A stretch of DNA of 33,158 nucleotides. Source: an uncultured Actinomycetes bacterium. GTDB lineage: Bacteria > Actinomycetota > Acidimicrobiia > Acidimicrobiales > SZUA-35. The notes beneath the pieces were generated by a model that was not told the DNA's origin, did not search any database, and saw nothing but the letters and a program-made list of their open reading frames with translations. Position 1 is the stretch's first letter. Each line of letters begins with the position of its first letter. Location of the stretch: contig CADEDH010000071.1 of NCBI GenBank assembly GCA_902826025.1, positions 1 to 33,158 of the forward strand, in the 5' to 3' direction. A program made the translations under genes and the position numbers. Shown piece after piece: positions 1 through 7,651 of this stretch.

Positions 1-168
1 TCCCTCCCCACCTGGGACGGCCACCGCCTCGACCACCACTGGATCGCCACCTGCCTGGCCGAAGCCATCGCGACCGCATCGAAGCCCTCGACCCAGACCG
101 AATTTCCCGCGGGAAATCGGGAGGTACCACACCGCGCCCGGGAAGAAGAGGGCGGCTACAGGATGTAG
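1..168 (+). CDS. 3' end of an unrecognised gene (partial)
   Basis: Frame 1 is open from the window edge to a TAG at 166-168, giving about 55 C-terminal residues that begin SLPTWDGHRLDHHWIATCLA. Third codon positions in the first 90 bases are almost all G or C, as in the real genes nearby, which argues that this is coding. I do not recognise the family. The last 20 residues are charged and low in information. The gene converges on the SDR gene on the other strand, and the two overlap by 13 bp. A 16-bp perfect palindrome lies inside the tail. The start and most of the gene lie outside the window. Confidence 0.45.
   Translation, partial: SLPTWDGHRLDHHWIATCLAEAIATASKPSTQTEFPAGNREVPHRAREEEGGYRM
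102..117. repeat. 16-bp perfect palindrome
   Basis: ATTTCCCG is followed directly by its reverse complement CGGGAAAT. It lies in the last codons of the plus-strand partial gene and about 40 bp beyond the stop of the minus-strand SDR gene. With no loop it is a poor intrinsic terminator on its own. A protein-binding site or a small repeated palindrome is equally possible. Confidence 0.5.
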
Positions 169-983
169 TGCTCGCCCGAGGCCCGCACGGTGATGTCGCC
201 GATGGTGATCCCCCACGGTTGGTCTATGGCGTAGAGGATCTGGTCCACCAGATCCTGGGGGGAGATCGACCAATAGGCCATCTCGTCGGCGTCGAGCATC
301 GGGGTCGGCAGCTCGCCCTTGAGCCAGCCCTGGGCGGCGGCCCGGTACTCGTCGTAGTTCGTGCCGACGATGCCGGCCATGGCCCGGCGGTTCACGACCG
401 TGGCGCCCAGCCCCGTGCCGTACACACCACTGGGCCGCACCACGGTCACCTTGATCCGCCCCTGGGCCTCCTGGCGCAGGGTGTCGGACAGCAAGTTCAC
501 CGCTGCCTTGCTCGCCGTATAGATGGCACTGCCGGGCACGGCGTGGTTGCCGTAGATCGAGCTCACGTTGACCACATGCCCCCGACCCTGCCCGATCATG
601 TGGTCGTACACAGCGCTGATCCCGTGCATCACACCCTTGATGTTCACGTCGATGCACCGGCTCCAGGCCTCGGCAGCCTGGGCGTGATCGGCCCAGAAGG
701 CCAGCGGCATGGTGCCGGCGTTGTTGACCAGCACGTCGATACGGCCGAAGGCGTCGACGGCGGCCTCGGCCGCCGCCCGCACCTGGGCCAGCACGGTCAC
801 GTCGGCCCCCACCGCCAGAGCAGCACCGTCGGCGAGGCCGGCCACGGTCTCCTCGGCCGCCGCCGGGTCGAGGTCGACGGCCACGGCCTTCGCTCCCCGG
901 GCCACGCACCCCTGCACCAGCAGGCGCCCGAAGCCGCTGCCGGCCCCGGTCACCAGAACCACCCGATCCTGCAGATGACTCAT
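156..983 (-). CDS. Short-chain dehydrogenase/reductase (SDR)
   Basis: A 275-residue classical SDR, probably a cytoplasmic NAD(P)-dependent alcohol or ketone oxidoreductase. The cofactor motif TGAGSGFG is at residues 12-19, the NNAG motif near 85, and the catalytic Ser...Tyr155-x3-Lys159 triad is intact (YTASK). The start at 983 (MSHLQD) is chosen because the Rossmann strand begins within ten residues. An upstream in-frame extension would only add low-complexity sequence read from the preceding gene. The gene starts 4 nt after the stop of the phosphatase-like gene, so it is probably the last gene of the sugar-transport operon. That suggests a role in oxidising or reducing the imported sugar or polyol, which is inference. 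The substrate cannot be read from the sequence. Confidence 0.88.
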   Translation of the reverse strand: MSHLQDRVVLVTGAGSGFGRLLVQGCVARGAKAVAVDLDPAAAEETVAGLADGAALAVGADVTVLAQVRAAAEAAVDAFGRIDVLVNNAGTMPLAFWADHAQAAEAWSRCIDVNIKGVMHGISAVYDHMIGQGRGHVVNVSSIYGNHAVPGSAIYTASKAAVNLLSDTLRQEAQGRIKVTVVRPSGVYGTGLGATVVNRRAMAGIVGTNYDEYRAAAQGWLKGELPTPMLDADEMAYWSISPQDLVDQILYAIDQPWGITIGDITVRASGEHYIL

Positions 984-987
984 TGGA

Positions 988-1446
988 TCAGCCGGCGAGG
1001 CGGCTCTGCTCGTCGGCCACGAAGGCCCGCCACACCGGGTAGTCGTCGGTGCCCCACACGTCTTCGATGTGGGCCGCCGCCTGGTCCGCTGTCCAGATCC
1101 CCTTGCGCTGGGCATACAGGGCGTAGAACGCGCTCACCCGGTAATTGGCCGCGCAGTGGACGTGGACCACCTTGCCCTCGTGGTCGTCCATGGCGGCCAC
1201 GAAGGCATCCAGGTCGGCTGTGCTGGGGGCGGTGAAGTCGACCGGCAGGTACACATAGGCCAGGCCCTGCCCGGTCACCGCATCGGCCTCACCCGCCACC
1301 GCCCAGTCGCTGTCGTCGGGCATGAGGTTGATCACCGTCTCGTACCCGGCGTCCTTCAAGCCGTCGAGCACTTCGAGGGGCACCGCACCCGAGGTGGTCA
1401 CTCGGCTGTCGATGCGGCGGTAGTTCATCGTTGCCTCGAGGGTCAT
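988..1446 (-). CDS. Protein tyrosine phosphatase-like protein with a CX4R loop
   Basis: A 152-residue protein resembling the small dual-specificity/tyrosine-phosphatase-like family. The expected P-loop region reads VHVHCAANYRVSAF at about residues 94-107. Only four residues lie between Cys98 and Arg103, where the canonical phosphatase loop has five (HCX5R). This looks like a family variant rather than a sequence error, because the frame is open on both sides. Its activity is therefore uncertain. Two starts are possible: ATG at 1446 (MTLEATMNYR) or ATG at 1428 (MNYRRID), the latter with GAGG 5 nt upstream. It sits 15 nt after the ABC ATPase stop and 4 nt before the SDR, so it is in the operon. 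A sugar-phosphate or regulatory phosphatase role is inference. Confidence 0.75.
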   Translation of the reverse strand: MTLEATMNYRRIDSRVTTSGAVPLEVLDGLKDAGYETVINLMPDDSDWAVAGEADAVTGQGLAYVYLPVDFTAPSTADLDAFVAAMDDHEGKVVHVHCAANYRVSAFYALYAQRKGIWTADQAAAHIEDVWGTDDYPVWRAFVADEQSRLAG

Positions 1447-1461
1447 GATGGGTGTTCTCTC

Positions 1462-2280
1462 TCAGCTCGTGAGCTCGGCGATGTCGTCGGGCGTGGTCTC
1501 TTCGGGCCGCTTGCCCAGGATGATCATGGCCAGCACCTCGTCCTTGGTCACGGCGTTCTTGTCGACCGTGCCCACCAGCTGACCCTGGGCCATCACGCTG
1601 ATCCGGTCGGCCAGATCGAACACGTCGTGGATGTCGTGGCTGATCAGGAAGATCCCGATCCCCTCGGCCTTGAGCTGGGTGATCAGTTCGCGCACCTGGG
1701 CCGTCTCGGCCGGGCCCAGGGCGGCGGTGGGCTCGTCCATGATCAGGATCCGGGCGTTGAAGTGGACGGCCCGGGCGATGGCCACCGACTGGCGCTGCCC
1801 ACCCGACAACGACTTCACCGCTGTCTTCAGGTTCTTGAACCGGGGGTTCAACCGGGCCAGCACCTTCTGGGTGGCCGAGGCCATGGCCTCGTCGTCGAGG
1901 GAGCCGGTCTTGGTGCGTAGCTCCCGCCCCAGGAACACGTTGCCGGCGGCGTCGATGTTGTCGGCCAACGCCAGCTTCTGGTAGATCACCTCCACCCCGT
2001 GGGTCCGGGCGTCGCGGGGATTGTGGATCGTGACCGGCTGGCCGTTGATCCAGATCTCACCCGAGTCGGCCGGGTGGGCCCCGGCCAGAGCGTGCATCAG
2101 CGTCGACTTTCCCGCCCCGTTGCCCCCCACCAGCGCCACCACTTCACCGGGGTAGAGGTTGACCGAGACGTCGTCGACGGCGTGGAGGCCGCCGAACGAG
2201 ATCCGGATGTTGCGCAGCTCGCACAAGGGTTGGTCGCCGGCCCGGCCGGCGGGAACGGTGGCGTCGGTCGTATCGGTCAT
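1462..2280 (-). CDS. Sugar ABC transporter ATP-binding protein (single domain)
   Basis: A 272-residue ATPase that would power the adjacent sugar permease on the inner face of the membrane. Walker [10 protein letters not shown] is at 52-60, the Q-loop Gln near 101, the signature LSGGQ at 158-162, Walker B ILIMDEP at 178-184 and the switch His in ISHD at 213-216. Carbohydrate importers of the Rbs/Xyl class usually carry a fused two-domain ATPase of about 500 residues. This one has a single domain, as in FrcA-type systems, and would have to work as a homodimer. The start at 2280 is supported by GGAGAGG 7 nt upstream. It lies between permease and phosphatase-like genes in one operon. The substrate is probably a monosaccharide. 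Confidence 0.92.
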   Translation of the reverse strand: MTDTTDATVPAGRAGDQPLCELRNIRISFGGLHAVDDVSVNLYPGEVVALVGGNGAGKSTLMHALAGAHPADSGEIWINGQPVTIHNPRDARTHGVEVIYQKLALADNIDAAGNVFLGRELRTKTGSLDDEAMASATQKVLARLNPRFKNLKTAVKSLSGGQRQSVAIARAVHFNARILIMDEPTAALGPAETAQVRELITQLKAEGIGIFLISHDIHDVFDLADRISVMAQGQLVGTVDKNAVTKDEVLAMIILGKRPEETTPDDIAELTS

Positions 2281-2297
2281 GACGATCCCTCTCCCTA

Positions 2298-2327
2298 CTG
2301 TCTCAGGGCCGGCTGTCTCAGGGCCGG
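2298..2327. repeat. Two tandem 15-bp repeats at the permease 3' end
   Basis: The unit CTGTCTCAGGGCCGG occurs twice, back to back. The second copy contains the permease stop codon (2318-2320). The first copy lies in the spacer before the ATPase gene. This looks like a recent small slippage duplication with no obvious function. Confidence 0.8.
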
Positions 2328-3685
2328 CCTGTCTGGATGACGATGGCGGCCAGGGCCACACCGGCGGCCAGGGCCCCGATCACCGTGGTTCGCCGCCGCT
2401 GGCGGACCAGGGCGTCGACGGCCACCGCGGTGACCAGAACGATGCCGACCACGATGTCCTGGGTGGGCGAGTCGATGTTGAGCAGCGACATGCCCGACCG
2501 CAGCGACTGCATCACCACCGCGCCCAGCACGGCGCCGGGGATGGTGCCGATCCCGCCGGAGAACGAGGTACCGCCGATCACGGCGGCGGCGATCACGTCG
2601 AGCTCGTTCTGCACACCGAGGTTGGTGGTGGCCGAGTCGAGGCGGGCCGTCTGGATGGCGGCCGAGATGGCGCACAGCACGCCCATCAGGGCATAGGTGA
2701 GGGTGATGGTGCGGCGGGTGTTGATGCCGCCCAGCTCGGCCGCCTCGGGGTTACCGCCGTAGGCGTACACATAGCGGCCGAACCGCCGCCGCTTGGCCAG
2801 GTAGGTCATTCCCATCGTGACCAGCAGCAGGATCAGCACCGGGTAGGCGATACCCACCGGCTCGCCGCTCACCGGGGAGTCGTAGCCGATGGCGATCAGC
2901 CACACCCCGGCCAGCACCGCCACGCAGGCCCCCACCACGATGGAGGCGTCGAGCCAGAGCGGCCGCTGGGCCAGCTCATAGCGGTCACGGCGCCGGCGGG
3001 CCAACAGCGCACTCACCACGAGGCCGGCGCACACCACGATGGCCACGATCCAGCCCTTGGCCTCGCCCAGCGAACGATCGGGGGCCCCACCCAGGTAACG
3101 GAACGTCTCGTCGAGGGGGGCCAGCGTCTGGCCCTGCTTGCCCCCGGTACGGAAGATCAGGCCCCGCCAGGCCAGGAACCCGCTGAGGGTGACGATGAAC
3201 GCCGGCACCCCCACGTAGGCCACGATGTAGCCCTGGATCACCCCGATGAGCGCCCCCAGCAGGCCACCGACGATCAGGGCCAGGATCCAGGTGTACCAGT
3301 GGGCCCCCGATATCCCGAGCGAGATGTTGATCCCGAAGACCGACAAGATCCCGTCGGTCTGCAACAGGGCCATCGTGTAACCCAGCAGACCCAGCAGGGA
3401 GCCGACCGACAGGTCGATGTTGCGGGTGACGATGATCAGCACCATCCCCGTGGCCATGATCCCGATCGAGGTGCTCTGCACCGACAGGTTCCACAGGTTG
3501 CGGGCGGTGATGAACTTCCCGTCCGAGAGGGCATCGAAGCTGACCCAGATCACCAGGAGAGCGGCGACCATGCCGGCCAGGCGGGTGTCGATCCCGGTGG
3601 AGGCCACCAGATCCCGCACGCTCTGCCGGGGCGGCGGCGCCACGTCCGCCGGTGCCGGAGGTTCGATCGTTCCGACGTCGCTCAT
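2318..3685 (-). CDS. Sugar ABC transporter permease (XylH-like)
   Basis: A 455-residue integral membrane protein of the ribose/xylose permease family (BPD_transp_2). It has many hydrophobic segments, consistent with about 10-12 transmembrane helices, and the family hallmark RNIDLSVGS near residues 88-96. A hydrophilic stretch rich in Arg (near 230) separates the two halves, as in XylH. It would form the channel for the substrate delivered by the binding lipoprotein encoded upstream. The ATG at 3685 has an AGGAAGG ribosome site. It is separated from the binding-protein gene by a hairpin and a LacI-type palindrome, so it may be expressed at a lower level than that gene. Confidence 0.92.
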   Translation of the reverse strand: MSDVGTIEPPAPADVAPPPRQSVRDLVASTGIDTRLAGMVAALLVIWVSFDALSDGKFITARNLWNLSVQSTSIGIMATGMVLIIVTRNIDLSVGSLLGLLGYTMALLQTDGILSVFGINISLGISGAHWYTWILALIVGGLLGALIGVIQGYIVAYVGVPAFIVTLSGFLAWRGLIFRTGGKQGQTLAPLDETFRYLGGAPDRSLGEAKGWIVAIVVCAGLVVSALLARRRRDRYELAQRPLWLDASIVVGACVAVLAGVWLIAIGYDSPVSGEPVGIAYPVLILLLVTMGMTYLAKRRRFGRYVYAYGGNPEAAELGGINTRRTITLTYALMGVLCAISAAIQTARLDSATTNLGVQNELDVIAAAVIGGTSFSGGIGTIPGAVLGAVVMQSLRSGMSLLNIDSPTQDIVVGIVLVTAVAVDALVRQRRRTTVIGALAAGVALAAIVIQTGRP

Positions 3686-3710
3686 GTGCCTTCCTTCGTG
3701 ACCCGAACCG

Positions 3711-3722
3711 GTAATCGCTTAC
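3711..3722. promoter_or_regulatory. LacI-family-type operator in the SBP-permease gap
   Basis: GTAATCGCTTAC has GTAA/TTAC arms around a central CG, the shape of LacI-family operators of the RbsR/CcpA/PurR kind. It lies 26 bp upstream of the permease start, just past the hairpin. No LacI gene is visible in the window. It is one short palindrome, so the call is moderate. Confidence 0.45.
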
Positions 3723-3727
3723 AAGAC

Positions 3728-3762
3728 GGCTCCCCGGAGGTGTGAACCACCTCCGGGGAGCC
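3728..3762 (-). terminator. Strong hairpin between binding-protein and permease genes
   Basis: A perfect 15-bp stem (3728-3742 with 3748-3762) and a 5-nt loop lie directly after the binding-protein gene on the minus strand. There is only a weak T-rich tail. In this position such a hairpin usually gives partial termination or protects the 3' end of the upstream mRNA, so that binding protein is made in excess of permease. Confidence 0.75.
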
Positions 3763-3808
3763 TCAGATTCTCACAATAAGTTGTCGTCCGCCGGTGGAAC
3801 CGGTGGGA

Positions 3809-4957
3809 TCAGCCGCAGGCCTTCACGCTGCCGGCGGTGACACCCTTGCAAGCGGCGTCCTTGGCGATCCAGCCGGCGTCGATGACCAGGTCCAGGTTGT
3901 CCTTGGTGATCGGCTGCGGCTTGAGCAGGATCGAAGCCACCTCGTTCTTGCCCGGGGTGGTGAACGGGTTGGTGCCCTTCACCTTGGAGGCGTCGGCGTC
4001 CTTGCACAGCTGCACGGCGGCCTCGCCGGCCGCCTTGCCCAGCTCGCGGGCGTCCTTCCAGATGGTCAGCGTCTGGGTGCCCAGCGCCACCCGGTTCAGG
4101 GCCGCCTGATCGGCGTCCTGACCCGAGACCGGCACCTTGCCCGCCAGGCCCTGGGCGTCCAGAGCGGCGATGACGCCGCCCGCCATGCCGTCGTTCTCGG
4201 CCAGCACGGCCTGCACGTCGTTGTCGGCGGCGGTCAGGAACTGCTCGGTGCTGTCCTGGGCGTTGGCCGGATCCCAGTTGTCGGTGTAGGACTCGCCGAC
4301 GATCTTGATGTCGCCCGCCTTCACGGCCTCACCGATGACCTTCTCGTAGCCCTCGCGCAGGAAGTCGGCGTTGGCGTCGGCCTTGTTGCCCTTGATGATG
4401 ATGTAGTTGCCCTTGGGGACCTGCTTGAAGATCTCCTCGGCCTCCAGACGCCCCACCTCGACGTTGTCGAACGTGACGTAGAGGGCGTTCTCGTCCTCGA
4501 TCAGGCGGTCGTAGGCGACCACGGGCACGCCCTGCTCGATGGCGCTGGAAACGGCCGGCTTGATGGCCGTGCCGTCCTGGGCCAGCACGATCAGCACGTT
4601 GGCGCCCTGGGAGATCAGGTTGTCGAGGTTGGTGGCCTGGGTCTCGGCCGACGACTTGGCGTCGTTCGAGATGTACTTGCCGCCCCCGGCCTCGACCGCG
4701 GCCTTGATGGCCGGCTCGTCCCACTTGGCCCAGCGCTCCTCCTGGAAGTTGTTCCAGGACACGCCGACCGTGCACTCGCCCGACGCGCTCTCGCCCGTGG
4801 TGGCTCCGGTGGATTCCTCGGTGGTGGCACCGGTGCCCTCGGTGGTGGCACTGCTGCCCCCACTGACCGTCGTGGTGTCGGTGGCATCGTCGCTGCCACA
4901 GGCCGCCAGCGCCAGCCCGGCAAAGGCCAGCATGGCGGTAGCTCTACGGATTGACAT
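3809..4957 (-). CDS. Sugar-binding lipoprotein of ABC transporter (XylF-like)
   Basis: A 382-residue periplasmic-binding-protein-fold lipoprotein that captures the sugar outside the membrane. The signal peptide MSIRRATAMLAFAGLALAAC ends in a lipobox with Cys20. A Thr/Ser/Glu/Gly-rich linker follows, and then the type-1 binding fold. The mature part resembles D-xylose-binding XylF: a VSWNNFQEERW segment, VVAYDRLI near the hinge, and AENDGMAGG plus SGQDAD in the second lobe. Xylose or a related pentose is the best guess, but the ligand is not proven. The start at 4957 is set by the signal peptide, with a GAGAG ribosome site. It is the first gene of the operon, preceded by a 208-bp divergent promoter region. 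Confidence 0.92.
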   Translation of the reverse strand: MSIRRATAMLAFAGLALAACGSDDATDTTTVSGGSSATTEGTGATTEESTGATTGESASGECTVGVSWNNFQEERWAKWDEPAIKAAVEAGGGKYISNDAKSSAETQATNLDNLISQGANVLIVLAQDGTAIKPAVSSAIEQGVPVVAYDRLIEDENALYVTFDNVEVGRLEAEEIFKQVPKGNYIIIKGNKADANADFLREGYEKVIGEAVKAGDIKIVGESYTDNWDPANAQDSTEQFLTAADNDVQAVLAENDGMAGGVIAALDAQGLAGKVPVSGQDADQAALNRVALGTQTLTIWKDARELGKAAGEAAVQLCKDADASKVKGTNPFTTPGKNEVASILLKPQPITKDNLDLVIDAGWIAKDAACKGVTAGSVKACG

Positions 4958-5165
4958 ACAACTCTCGCTCTCTCCTCGGCAGGCATGTGAGCACGGCGAC
5001 TCGCCTTGCCCGTTTACCGGGGGGTAACTGTAGTCTGACGCCGCTCTGACCGGCGGGGATGCACAGGGGCGCCTCCGAATCGGTATCAATCCGTAACGGA
5101 GCTGTGCAACCGTTCGGGCCCGACGGACGTCTAACACAGTGACGACTCTCGACAGGAGCGGGGCA
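4958..5165. promoter_or_regulatory. Divergent promoter region with small palindromes
   Basis: This gap separates the sugar operon (leftward) from the L,D-transpeptidase gene (rightward). A possible leftward -10, TACAGT, is at 5027-5032. An inverted repeat TTACC-4-GGTAA is at 5014-5027, where a repressor could overlap the transcription start. A second palindrome, TCCGT-A-ACGGA, is at 5090-5100. No convincing -35 was found, so promoter positions are tentative. Confidence 0.35.
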
Positions 5166-6299
5166 ATGGGCAGGACCAGGGCAGGGGCGGCGATCATCGC
5201 TATCGGGCTGCTCGCCACCGCCTGCGGCCAGGGCGGAAGCACCGACGGCGCGGCCGACGGCTCCTCCACCCCCACGGGGGGCGCCACCGCCACCACCGAT
5301 CGAGACGCGTCGGGCGTCACCGGCCGCGAATCCGGGGCCGGCGGCACGGAGGTGTCGACGGGCGACACGGCGGCGGGCTCCACCGCCACCACGGCCGCCA
5401 CCACCACCACCACCACCAGCACCACGGCCGCGCCGGAGACCACCACCTCGGCCACCACCGGGCCTCCCCTCACGCCGGCCAAGGAGGGCGACAAGGGCGA
5501 TGCCGTGCTGGCGCTCCAGCAACGCCTGGCCGACCTCGGGTTCGGCATCAACAACCCCGACGGGTCGTACGGCAAGAAGACGGCGGCGGCGGTGAAGGCG
5601 TTCCAGATGGTGGCCGGGCTGGAGCAGACCGGTGAGGCCGACGCTGCCACGGCGGCCGCCCTCGGCACCTATACCTATACCGGCACCGTGCTCCACGCCG
5701 GCGACGAGGGGCCGGCCGTGGTCGAGCTGCAGAACCGCCTGGCCGGGGGTCCGTTCGATCCGGGCCCGGCCGACGGCAAGTTCGGCACCAAGACGATCGA
5801 GGCGGTGTGGGCGCTTTCGAAGCTGGCCGACCTGCCGGTCGACGACCACTGGGGCCCGCTCGACGAGAAGGCGTGGGAGCTGCTGGCCAGCAACGCCATC
5901 GGCCAACCCACCCAGACCCACACCCAGCGGTGGGTGGAGGTCGACGTGTCGGAGCAGCTGATGAAGGTGTACGACCCGGGCGCCCCCGCCCCGGTCCTGA
6001 TCTCCCACATCTCGTCGGGGAGTGGCCAGCACTGGGAGAACGAGGAGCACAGCGGCAACTCGATCACGCCCAAGGGCAACTTCTCGATCTACAAGCGGAT
6101 CAGCGGGTGGCGGGAGTCGAGCCTCGACATCGGCCGGCTCTACAACCCGCTCTACTTCACCGGCGGCATCGCCCTCCACGGGGCCCTGTCGGTGCCGCTG
6201 TACCCGGCCAGCCACGGCTGCATCCGGGTGCCGATGCACATCGCCGACTACCTACCGGGCGAGCTGCCCAACGGCACCCCGGTGGACGTGCTGGCGTAA
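5166..6299 (+). CDS. L,D-transpeptidase lipoprotein with two peptidoglycan-binding domains
   Basis: A 377-residue exported enzyme expected to form or remodel 3-3 peptide crosslinks in peptidoglycan. The signal peptide ends in LLATAC with lipobox Cys20. A long Thr/Ala/Ser linker follows (about 25-110), including a run of ACC codons. Two PG_binding_1 repeats come next, near residues 112-160 and 180-235. The YkuD catalytic domain is C-terminal, with SHGCIRVP around catalytic Cys352 and the upstream His in LHG. The ATG at 5166 is preferred over the GTG at 5139 because AGGAG lies about 7 nt upstream and the signal peptide then begins correctly. It is transcribed alone, diverging from the sugar operon and converging on an acyl-CoA dehydrogenase. 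Confidence 0.92.
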   Translation: MGRTRAGAAIIAIGLLATACGQGGSTDGAADGSSTPTGGATATTDRDASGVTGRESGAGGTEVSTGDTAAGSTATTAATTTTTTSTTAAPETTTSATTGPPLTPAKEGDKGDAVLALQQRLADLGFGINNPDGSYGKKTAAAVKAFQMVAGLEQTGEADAATAAALGTYTYTGTVLHAGDEGPAVVELQNRLAGGPFDPGPADGKFGTKTIEAVWALSKLADLPVDDHWGPLDEKAWELLASNAIGQPTQTHTQRWVEVDVSEQLMKVYDPGAPAPVLISHISSGSGQHWENEEHSGNSITPKGNFSIYKRISGWRESSLDIGRLYNPLYFTGGIALHGALSVPLYPASHGCIRVPMHIADYLPGELPNGTPVDVLA

Positions 6300-6328
6300 C
6301 CCTCGACGGGATCCTTGATGACGGCCCG

Positions 6329-6344
6329 GGCCTCCACCGAGGCC
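6329..6344. terminator. Weak hairpin between convergent genes
   Basis: GGCCTC-CACC-GAGGCC forms a 6-bp stem in the 55-bp gap between the transpeptidase and acyl-CoA dehydrogenase 3' ends. It is short and has no T tract, so it is at best a weak bidirectional terminator. Confidence 0.35.
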
Positions 6345-6354
6345 GATGCGACGC

Positions 6355-7530
6355 CTAGGAACCGCCGTACTGCCTGATGGCCCGACGGGCCACCACCATG
6401 CGGTGGACCTCGCTCGGACCCTCGTAGATCCGCGACATCCGCAGCCGGGCGGCCAGCACCCCGAACGGCATCTCCCGGGTCATGCCCAGGGCCCCGAAGC
6501 TCTGCATTGCGTGGTCGACCACCTCGGCCGCCATCTCGGTGGCGAACACCTTGAGCATCGAGGCCTCGGTGCGGATGTCCTCGCCCCGGCTGGCCTTGGC
6601 CGCGGCGTCGCGCACCATCAGCCTGGTGGCGTGGATCTTGGTGGCGGCGTCGGCGATCCACCACTGGACGGCCTGGCGGTCGGCCAGCAGCTGGCCGAAC
6701 ACCTCCCGTTGCTGCACGTGCTGGCACATCATCGACAGGGCCCGGCTGGCCATGCCCACGCTGCGGGCCCCGATTTCCAGGCGGCGCACGGTGAGGCGGG
6801 TCTGCATGGGGGCGAACCCCTGGCCCACCTCGCCCAGCCGTTGGCGGTCGTGCAGGCGCAGGTTGTCGATCCGCAGCTCGTAGGTGCGCAGGCCGCCCAG
6901 CATCGGGATCTCCCGCTCCACCTCGAACCCGGGGGTGCCCTTGTCGACGATGAAGGCGGTGATCCCGCCCCGGGCTCCGAGGGCGGGATCGGTGGCGGCC
7001 ATGAGGATGGAGAAGTCGGCCGACGGCACCCGGGAAACCCAGATCTTGCGGCCGTTGATCACCCAGTGGTCGCCGTCGGCCACGGCCCGGGTGCGCATGG
7101 CGGCGGGGTCGCTGCCCGCCTCGGGCTCGGAGATGGCCATGGCCGATTTGGCTATGCCCTGGGCGTAGGGCTCCATGTACTTCTCCCGCTGCTCCGGGGT
7201 GGCCACCTCCATCAGCATGTGGAGGTTGGGCGAATCGGGCGGGAACTGGAACGGGGTGATCGTGCGGGCCAACCGCTCGTGGATGGCCAGCATCACCCGG
7301 GGCGGCAGGGCGGCCCCGCCCACCTCCTCGGGGGCGTCGAGGGCCCACAGCCCGGTCGTACGGCACAGGTCGAGCAGGGGGCGTTCCTCCTCCTCGGTCA
7401 GCTCCAGGGGCTGGCCGGCCGCCTCCCGGGCCAGCACCACCCGCTCCAACGGCATGAGCTGCTCGTCGACGAACCGCTCCACCAGGTCGAGCAGCATCCG
7501 TTCCTCGTCGGAGAACCCGTCGTCGGCCAT
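6355..7530 (-). CDS. Acyl-CoA dehydrogenase family protein
   Basis: A 391-residue FAD enzyme that would introduce an alpha,beta double bond into an acyl-CoA. The family motifs are AISEPEAGSDPAAMRTRA in the flavin-binding region (near 133-150), the substrate/FAD segment GRKIWVSR, and the C-terminal RIYEGPSEVHRMVVARR. The length is typical. The start MADDGF at 7530 is chosen because GGGGG lies 6 nt upstream; in-frame ATGs at 7536 and 7560-7563 are less well placed. It is transcribed alone and diverges from the LLM oxidoreductase gene. The acyl chain cannot be predicted. Confidence 0.9.
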   Translation of the reverse strand: MADDGFSDEERMLLDLVERFVDEQLMPLERVVLAREAAGQPLELTEEEERPLLDLCRTTGLWALDAPEEVGGAALPPRVMLAIHERLARTITPFQFPPDSPNLHMLMEVATPEQREKYMEPYAQGIAKSAMAISEPEAGSDPAAMRTRAVADGDHWVINGRKIWVSRVPSADFSILMAATDPALGARGGITAFIVDKGTPGFEVEREIPMLGGLRTYELRIDNLRLHDRQRLGEVGQGFAPMQTRLTVRRLEIGARSVGMASRALSMMCQHVQQREVFGQLLADRQAVQWWIADAATKIHATRLMVRDAAAKASRGEDIRTEASMLKVFATEMAAEVVDHAMQSFGALGMTREMPFGVLAARLRMSRIYEGPSEVHRMVVARRAIRQYGGS

Positions 7531-7612
7531 CACCATCCCCCTGTCGGTCGAGGCCTCCATCATGGCGCCGGGAACGGGCGCCGTCCGATTCGCCCGACCG
7601 GAGCCGGCGGCC

Positions 7613-7618
7613 TACGTT
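7613..7618 (+). promoter_or_regulatory. Predicted -10 box for the LLM oxidoreductase
   Basis: TACGTT fits the TAnnnT pattern seen at other starts in this window. Transcription would begin near 7625, leaving a leader of about 27 nt that carries the GGGAG ribosome site before the ATG at 7652. Confidence 0.4.
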
Positions 7619-7651
7619 CGATCTCAGGCACTCACCACGGGAGTTAGCACC

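Noticed and set aside
2159-3745. A 528-residue plus-strand open frame over the permease
   Set aside because: It is rich in H, G, D, Q and P with no domain; the minus strand encodes an evident XylH-like permease.
5395-5460. ACC triplet run as a tandem repeat or CRISPR-like array
   Set aside because: It is the codon pattern of a Thr-rich linker in the transpeptidase, with no spacers.
4944-6239. A 431-residue minus-strand frame opposite the L,D-transpeptidase
   Set aside because: It has no start in a sensible place and is low-complexity; the plus strand has the lipobox, PG-binding repeats and SHGC motif.
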